11,136 nucleotides of DNA from JBICHM01 sp043101835 (lineage in GTDB: Bacteria > Planctomycetota > Phycisphaerae > Phycisphaerales > UBA1924). The stretch spans positions 1-11,136 of the forward strand of contig JBICHM010000184.1 in assembly GCA_043101835.1 (NCBI GenBank). The letters run 5' to 3'. Below, piece by piece: positions 6,946 to 11,136 of the stretch. Each line of letters opens with the position of its first letter. The stretch's first letter is position 1. Made by a program: the position numbers and the translations under genes. The notes under the pieces were generated by a model, which saw only the letters and a program-made list of their open reading frames with translations, searched no databases and was not told the DNA's origin.

Positions 6946-7725
6946 ATGCCCCGCCGACCGAAGAACCACCGACCCGACCTCAACGCCCTCCTCGTCGTGG
7001 ACAAGCCCGTCGGCCCCACGTCGATGGATGTCTGTCGCGTCGTCCGGCGCCTGACCGGCGGCGCCAAGGTCGGCCACGCGGGCACGCTCGACCCTCTCGC
7101 CAGCGGCGTCCTGATTCTCTGCCTCGGCAGCGCTACCAAGTCCATCGACGCCCTTATGGCCACCGAGAAGCGCTACCGCGCCGCGGTGGACCTCGCCGCC
7201 TTCAGCGCCACCGACGACCTCGAGGGCGCGCGCGAGCCGGTGGCCGTTGAAACCCCCCCGACCCTGGAGGAGATCGAGCGCGCCTGCCGCGCGTTCGAAG
7301 GCGTTATTCAGCAGCGTCCGCCGACGCACTCGGCGGTGCATGTCGACGGCCAGCGCGCCTACCGCCTTGCGCGCGACGCCGCACGGGAGGGCGGCGTCGT
7401 CGAACGGCCGCCCGCGCGACCGGTGACCATCCACGCAGTCCGCGTCGTCGCCTACGCCTGGCCCGCCCTCGAACTCGACATCCGCTGCGGCAAGGGCACG
7501 TACATCCGGAGCCTCGCGCGCGACCTCGGCGAGGCCCTCGGGACCGGCGGCATGCTCACCGCCCTTCGGCGCACCGCCGTCGGCGAATACACCGCCGATG
7601 AGGCCACCCCGCTCGACCGCCTGCCCGACCGGATCGAGCCGCACGACCTGCGCCCGGCGCCCGGGAGCATCTCGCAGCCGGTGGAACACGAACACGCTCC
7701 CGGCGGTTCACCCCACGCGGGGTAG
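6946..7725 (+). CDS. truB: tRNA pseudouridine(55) synthase TruB
   Basis: TruB converts U55 in the T loop of most tRNAs to pseudouridine. The 259-residue protein shows all main family motifs: LLVVDKPVGPTSMDV (15-29), KVGHAGTLDPLASGVL (41-56) with catalytic aspartate D49, EKRYRAAVDL (74-83), FEGVIQQRPPTHSAVHV (117-133), AYRLAR (138-143), and GTYIRSLARDLGEALG (184-199) followed by LRRTAVGEYTADEA (207-220). The C-terminus after about residue 230 is a short Pro/His-rich tail rather than a full PUA domain, as in many bacterial type II TruB proteins. The first ATG at 6946 places the VVDKP motif 17 residues in, which is normal. Usual truB neighbours such as rbfA, infB and rpsO are absent. It stands 30 bases before the msr gene on the same strand, and the two may be co-transcribed. 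Confidence 0.96.
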   Translation: MPRRPKNHRPDLNALLVVDKPVGPTSMDVCRVVRRLTGGAKVGHAGTLDPLASGVLILCLGSATKSIDALMATEKRYRAAVDLAAFSATDDLEGAREPVAVETPPTLEEIERACRAFEGVIQQRPPTHSAVHVDGQRAYRLARDAAREGGVVERPPARPVTIHAVRVVAYAWPALELDIRCGKGTYIRSLARDLGEALGTGGMLTALRRTAVGEYTADEATPLDRLPDRIEPHDLRPAPGSISQPVEHEHAPGGSPHAG

Positions 7726-7755
7726 TCGCGCCGATTTCCTCACGGGGAGCCACCC

Positions 7756-8841
7756 ATGCGAATCATGACCACGCTTGCGATCCTCGGCGCCGTCGGCCTT
7801 TTCGGCGTGCTGCTTCTTGCCGCCCGCCATGCGAGTCTGAACGGCCCTCTCGCCCAACTGACGAGCGACCCCATGACCACGACCCACCAGCCTGGCACGC
7901 CCCGCTACAGCAAGAGCGGGCACGACATCACGCCCCTCACCCAGGAGCGCATCGACGAACTCGCGAAGCACCTCACCGACGAGGAACGCGCCATTCTCCT
8001 CAAGAAGGGCACCGAGCCCGCGTTCTGCGGCAACCTGCTCGACAACAAGACCGAGGGCGTCTACGTCTGCAACCTCTGCGACCTGCCGCTTTTCTCGAGC
8101 GACTCGAAGTTCACCAGCGGCACCGGCTGGCCGTCCTTCTTCAAGCCCGTCGATCCCGACCACATCGCCTACGAGCGCGACATGTCCTACGGCATGGTCC
8201 GCACCGAGATCCTCTGCGCCCGCTGCACCGGCCACCTCGGCCATGTCTTCGAGGACGGCCCGAAGCCCACCGGCCTGCGCTACTGCCTGAACAGCGCATC
8301 GCTCCAGTTCTACGCGAAGGGCGATGACCTCCCCGAGGCTGCACAGCCGCTCGAGACGAGCGTCGCATACTTCGCCGGCGGCTGCTTCTGGGGCGTCGAG
8401 CACCACCTGCAGGAGACCCCCGGCGTCATCAGCGTCGTCAGCGGCTACCAGAATGGAAACACCGAGAACCCGACCTATCGCGAGGTGTGCACCGGCACGA
8501 CCGGCCACGCCGAGAGCGTGCAGGTGACCTTCGACCCGTCGAGAGTCACCTATCGCGAACTCCTCGAGCGTTTCTTCTGGATCCACGACCCGCGCCAACT
8601 CAACCGCCAGGGCCCCGACATCGGCACGCAGTACCGCAGCGCGGTCTTCGCCGCCGACGAGAAGCAGCTGGAAGAGGCGAAGGCGTTCGTGAAGGAGATC
8701 GAGAGCCAGCCCCGCTTCGAGGGCCGGCCCATCGTCACCGAGATCGCGATGGCCGACACCTTCTGGCCCGCCGAGGAATACCACCAGGACTACCACGACA
8801 AGAACGGCGGCTATTGCCCGCTGCCGCCGTGGGCGCGCTGA
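7756..8841 (+). CDS. Membrane-anchored methionine sulfoxide reductase, MsrB-MsrA fusion
   Basis: This 361-residue bifunctional enzyme repairs oxidised methionine: the MsrB half reduces the R form and the MsrA half the S form. Residues 5-23 form one hydrophobic segment after a short basic start (MRIM), so the catalytic part probably sits in the periplasm, tethered to the membrane. The MsrB domain (about 48-190) has zinc pairs C105/C108 and C154/C157, the GTGWPSF motif (122-128) and the catalytic cysteine C177 in LRYCLNSASL; C91 in PAFCGN may be the resolving cysteine. The MsrA domain (about 200-361) has catalytic C210 in GGCFWGVE, GHAESVQVTFDP (250-261), GTQYRSA (290-296), EYHQDY (341-346), and C354 in GGYCPLPPW as likely resolving cysteine. 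ATG 7756 is preceded by GGGGAG (7744-7749) at good spacing. An internal ATG at residue 40 would give a cytosolic form. The B-A order is the reverse of PilB-type enzymes. Confidence 0.94.
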   Translation: MRIMTTLAILGAVGLFGVLLLAARHASLNGPLAQLTSDPMTTTHQPGTPRYSKSGHDITPLTQERIDELAKHLTDEERAILLKKGTEPAFCGNLLDNKTEGVYVCNLCDLPLFSSDSKFTSGTGWPSFFKPVDPDHIAYERDMSYGMVRTEILCARCTGHLGHVFEDGPKPTGLRYCLNSASLQFYAKGDDLPEAAQPLETSVAYFAGGCFWGVEHHLQETPGVISVVSGYQNGNTENPTYREVCTGTTGHAESVQVTFDPSRVTYRELLERFFWIHDPRQLNRQGPDIGTQYRSAVFAADEKQLEEAKAFVKEIESQPRFEGRPIVTEIAMADTFWPAEEYHQDYHDKNGGYCPLPPWAR

Positions 8842-8888
8842 GGGCATTCCCACTCGCGGCGGCGCCTCCACGTGTCGCGCTCCGACCT

Positions 8889-8932
8889 AGCCTCCTCTGC
8901 GGCGCACCAGCTCGTACGCCGCAGAGGAGGCT
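8889..8932 (+). promoter_or_regulatory. Perfect 16-bp hairpin that buries the ribosome binding site of the next gene
   Basis: The arms 8889-8904 (AGCCTCCTCTGCGGCG) and 8917-8932 (CGCCGCAGAGGAGGCT) are fully complementary around a 12-base loop. The 3' arm contains AGGAGG (8925-8930), a perfect Shine-Dalgarno sequence 7 bases before the ATG at 8938. The hairpin begins 47 bases after the msr stop and is followed by CTTCTTC, so it could also act as an imperfect intrinsic terminator for msr. When folded it should block translation of the downstream gene. A transcript starting inside or after the 5' arm would not form it. Confidence 0.75.
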
Positions 8933-8937
8933 TCTTC

Positions 8938-9900
8938 ATGCGCATGCTGCTCGTTGTGCTGTCCGCGCTTGTCTGGTCCGGGTCCGCTGCGCACGGCGCG
9001 ACCGACGACGCAACGCGCAGCGCCGTACTCGAAGCGCTCGATGACGAGCGCCGTGCGATCGCCTTTTACGAGGCGGTGATGACCGTCCACGGTGAGCGCA
9101 GGCCGTTCTCCAACATCGTCGATGCGGAGCGCCGCCACGCCGCGGTGCTCCTCGCGCTGTGCGACGACCTCAAGATCGATCCCCCGGCCGACCGCTGGGC
9201 GGACGCGCGGTTTGATGTGCCCGCGCGTTTCGACGACGCCTGCGACGCCAGCGCGGCCGCTGAGGTCGAGAACGTCGCGATGTACGGCCGCATTATGCTG
9301 TCGACCAACGACGACCGCGTCCTCCGCATCTTCGAACGCCTCCGCGCCGCCTCCGAGGAGCGCCACCTCCCCGCCTTCCGGCGCCACGGCGGCGGGTGGG
9401 AAGCCGTCGCGCCCGACGACCTGACCGAGCCGCAACGCCGGCAGCTCGCCGCCGCCAACGCGGCGCGCGAGGCGATGTTTCAGCGCCTGCTCGCGACGCT
9501 GACCGACGAGATCCAGCGCAGCGGCGTCGCCGGCGCCATCGGCGTCTGCCAGACCGAGGCGCCGCGCATCGCAGCGGTAGTGGGGGAGGATCACGCCGTC
9601 GCCATCGGGCGCACAGCCACGCGCCTCCGCAACCCGGAGAACACGCCGCCCGCATGGGCCGTCAGCCTGCTGCAGACGCCGCCCGATGCGCCGCGGCAGG
9701 TCGTCGCCGATGACGGGCGCCTCGGCGCCCTGCACCCGATCTTCCTCATGCCCGCCTGCGTGCAATGCCACGGCGATGCAGGCGACCTCGCGCCTGGCGT
9801 CGCCGCAGCGCTCGCACAGCGATACCCGAACGATGAGGCGACCGGCTTCACCGTCGGCGACCTCCGCGGCTGGTTCTGGGTGCAGGTCCCGGCCAGATAG
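8938..9900 (+). CDS. Exported fusion of ferritin-like (DUF2202-type) and c-type heme (Tll0287/DUF3365-type) domains
   Basis: This is a 320-residue protein of unknown function. Residues 1-20 are a signal peptide (MRML, then a hydrophobic core ending SAAHG/A), so it acts outside the cytoplasm. The N-terminal domain (about 25-150) is a helical bundle with ferritin-like spacing: E37 in DDERRAIAFYEAV, E64xxH67 in DAERRH, E109/E111 in AAEVENVAMY, and E140xxH143 in SEERHLPAF. The PFSNI...AERRH and SEERHLPAF pattern recalls DUF2202. The C-terminal domain (about 165-320) has GVCQTEAPRIA with C204, GRTATRLRNPENTPPAW (224-240), LGALHPIF (262-269) and one heme motif CVQCH at 274-278, as in Tll0287-like heme proteins. 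I infer a periplasmic redox, metal or sensing role. The start at ATG 8938 is preferred over GTG 8872, because the signal peptide and AGGAGG fit it and an earlier start would translate through the hairpin. It ends 20 bases from the convergent VOC gene. Confidence 0.85.
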   Translation: MRMLLVVLSALVWSGSAAHGATDDATRSAVLEALDDERRAIAFYEAVMTVHGERRPFSNIVDAERRHAAVLLALCDDLKIDPPADRWADARFDVPARFDDACDASAAAEVENVAMYGRIMLSTNDDRVLRIFERLRAASEERHLPAFRRHGGGWEAVAPDDLTEPQRRQLAAANAAREAMFQRLLATLTDEIQRSGVAGAIGVCQTEAPRIAAVVGEDHAVAIGRTATRLRNPENTPPAWAVSLLQTPPDAPRQVVADDGRLGALHPIFLMPACVQCHGDAGDLAPGVAAALAQRYPNDEATGFTVGDLRGWFWVQVPAR

Positions 9901-9935
9901 GGCAACTTCGGGCCGCCGCGTCAGGACAGTTGCCC
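9900..9935. terminator. Inverted repeat between two convergent genes, possible bidirectional terminator
   Basis: GGGCAACT (9900-9907) and AGTTGCCC (9928-9935) form an 8-bp stem with a 20-base loop. The repeat spans the stop codons of both converging genes (TAG 9898-9900 on plus; TCA 9921-9923, read as TGA on minus). There is no T run on either side, so intrinsic termination would be weak. It is placed where a shared terminator would be expected. Confidence 0.3.
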
Positions 9936-10340
9936 GACCAGCAGCGTGTACCCATCCGGGTCTTCCACGCGCATCTCGCCCTGCGGCATGTGACCGGGAT
10001 GCGTTATCGAGCACACAACCCCCGCGCCGTCGTTGGCGATGTGCCCGCCGTGGTACGGCCCATGATCGCGCAGCCCGGCCTCCAGCAGACGCTCACGCAG
10101 CGCGACCAGGTCGTCGGCGTACAGATAGAAAAGCACCGCCTGCTGCGCCGGGTCCACCGGCGCGCTCGCCTTGGCGAACATCATGTGCATCGGCGCCGGC
10201 CCCATCTCGGCCCAGATCAGTTCGTCATCGCGGCGCATCGTCTCACCGACGCGCAGCCCGAGACGCTGATAGAAGCGGATCGACCGCTCGACATCAGCGA
10301 CATGGACAAAGGGCGTGACTCGGGTGACGGCGCCGGGCAT
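9921..10340 (-). CDS. VOC-superfamily (glyoxalase/bleomycin-resistance fold) protein
   Basis: This small single-domain protein of 139 residues is typical of VOC enzymes, which use two beta-alpha-beta-beta-beta modules to bind a metal or ligand. The first module starts with TPFVHVADVERSIRFYQRLGL (9-29), the classic VOC opening with H13. DELIWAEMG (39-47) and MHMMFAKAS (51-59) follow. The second module begins at AVLFYLYADDLVALRERLLEAGL (68-90), and the protein closes with GEMRVEDPDGYTLLVGQLS (121-139). H13 and E122 could be metal ligands, but the second half does not show a clear pair, so the substrate cannot be named. The start at 10340 puts the fold at the N-terminus. A longer reading frame to 10469 would run through the rRNA terminator and is unlikely. 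No clear ribosome binding site is visible. It could be a dioxygenase-like, isomerase-like or resistance-type member. Confidence 0.85.
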   Translation of the reverse strand: MPGAVTRVTPFVHVADVERSIRFYQRLGLRVGETMRRDDELIWAEMGPAPMHMMFAKASAPVDPAQQAVLFYLYADDLVALRERLLEAGLRDHGPYHGGHIANDGAGVVCSITHPGHMPQGEMRVEDPDGYTLLVGQLS

Positions 10341-10418
10341 GGCGGGGTGTACCGGTGGCGTTGATCTGGGCGGCGGCCCGAATGGCGCCGGACCACCTGA
10401 TCCCCGGTCCCTGCGCCC

Positions 10419-10458
10419 AAAAACGAACAAGGCCCGCCTCCGAAGAGACGGGCCTTGT
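10419..10458 (-). terminator. Intrinsic terminator of the 16S rRNA transcript
   Basis: On the minus strand ACAAGGCCCGTCTC pairs with GAGGCGGGCCTTGT around the loop TTCG. This gives a 14-bp stem (one T-G pair) closed by a C(UUCG)G tetraloop, one of the most stable RNA caps. It is followed by TCGTTTTT, the U tract, at 10426-10419. There is no T run on the plus side, so the direction is clear. It lies 145 bases beyond the 16S 3' end and 79 bases before the VOC start, separating the rRNA unit from that gene. Confidence 0.88.
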
Positions 10459-10489
10459 GTGTGTATCAAGAAACAGTCGGGAAGGCTTT

Positions 10490-11136
<647 letters not shown>

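Noticed and set aside
5123..7054. A 643-residue open frame on the plus strand opposite the GGDEF/EAL gene
   Set aside because: It is rich in Arg, Ala and His with no domain motif and lies opposite a gene with clear GAF, PAS, GGDEF and EAL signatures. Long open antisense frames are expected at this GC content.
7711..7722. CCCC-ACGC-GGGG hairpin at the end of truB as a terminator
   Set aside because: It has only four base pairs with no T run, and chance is likely at this GC content.
8872..8937. GTG at 8872 as the start of the heme-ferritin gene
   Set aside because: It would add 22 residues encoded by the hairpin ahead of an evident signal peptide. ATG 8938 has an ideal AGGAGG.
10341..10469. 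Longer N-terminus for the VOC protein
   Set aside because: The extension is translated from the rRNA terminator hairpin and is not part of the VOC fold.

Overview
The window is GC-rich bacterial chromosome. It most likely comes from the Planctomycetota, perhaps the class Phycisphaerae. Three things suggest this: the wording of the 16S rRNA 3' end on the minus strand, the absence of any 23S gene behind that 16S (unlinked rRNA genes are common in planctomycetes), and an amino-acid pathway built on the LysW carrier protein. The phylum call is inference from memory of these patterns, at medium confidence. The whole window looks like ordinary, densely coding chromosome. I see no insertion sequence, CRISPR array, prophage gene or attachment site.

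Left part (1-3987, plus strand): a tight operon lysW-lysX-lysY-lysZ-lysK, cut at its 5' end by the window edge. The small acidic zinc protein LysW carries the substrate on its C-terminal glutamate. LysX attaches the substrate, LysZ phosphorylates it, LysY reduces it to the semialdehyde, an aminotransferase (LysJ, not in the window) aminates it, and LysK hydrolyses the product off the carrier. Junctions X/Y and Z/K are 4-base stop/start overlaps. The product could be lysine (from 2-aminoadipate), ornithine/arginine (from glutamate), or both.

Middle part (4000-6733, minus strand): a tRNA-Ser(GGA) gene with a good upstream promoter, preceded on the same strand by a large GAF-PAS-PAS-GGDEF-EAL protein. 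Its GGDEF site is intact, but its EAL site has lost metal-binding residues. A 212-base divergent spacer separates it from truB.

Right part (6946-9900, plus strand): truB (tRNA pseudouridine-55 synthase), a membrane-anchored MsrB-MsrA fusion, and an exported protein that joins a ferritin-like DUF2202-type domain to a c-type heme domain of the Tll0287/DUF3365 type. The ribosome binding site of this last gene lies inside the 3' arm of a perfect 16-bp hairpin that also resembles a terminator for the msr gene. These two genes together suggest an envelope redox or oxidative-stress function.

Far right (9921-11136, minus strand): a small VOC-fold gene, then a strong intrinsic terminator with a UUCG tetraloop, a structured trailer, and the 3' third of a 16S rRNA gene that runs off the window. 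The 16S transcript appears to end before any tRNA or 23S gene, so this is an unlinked 16S locus.
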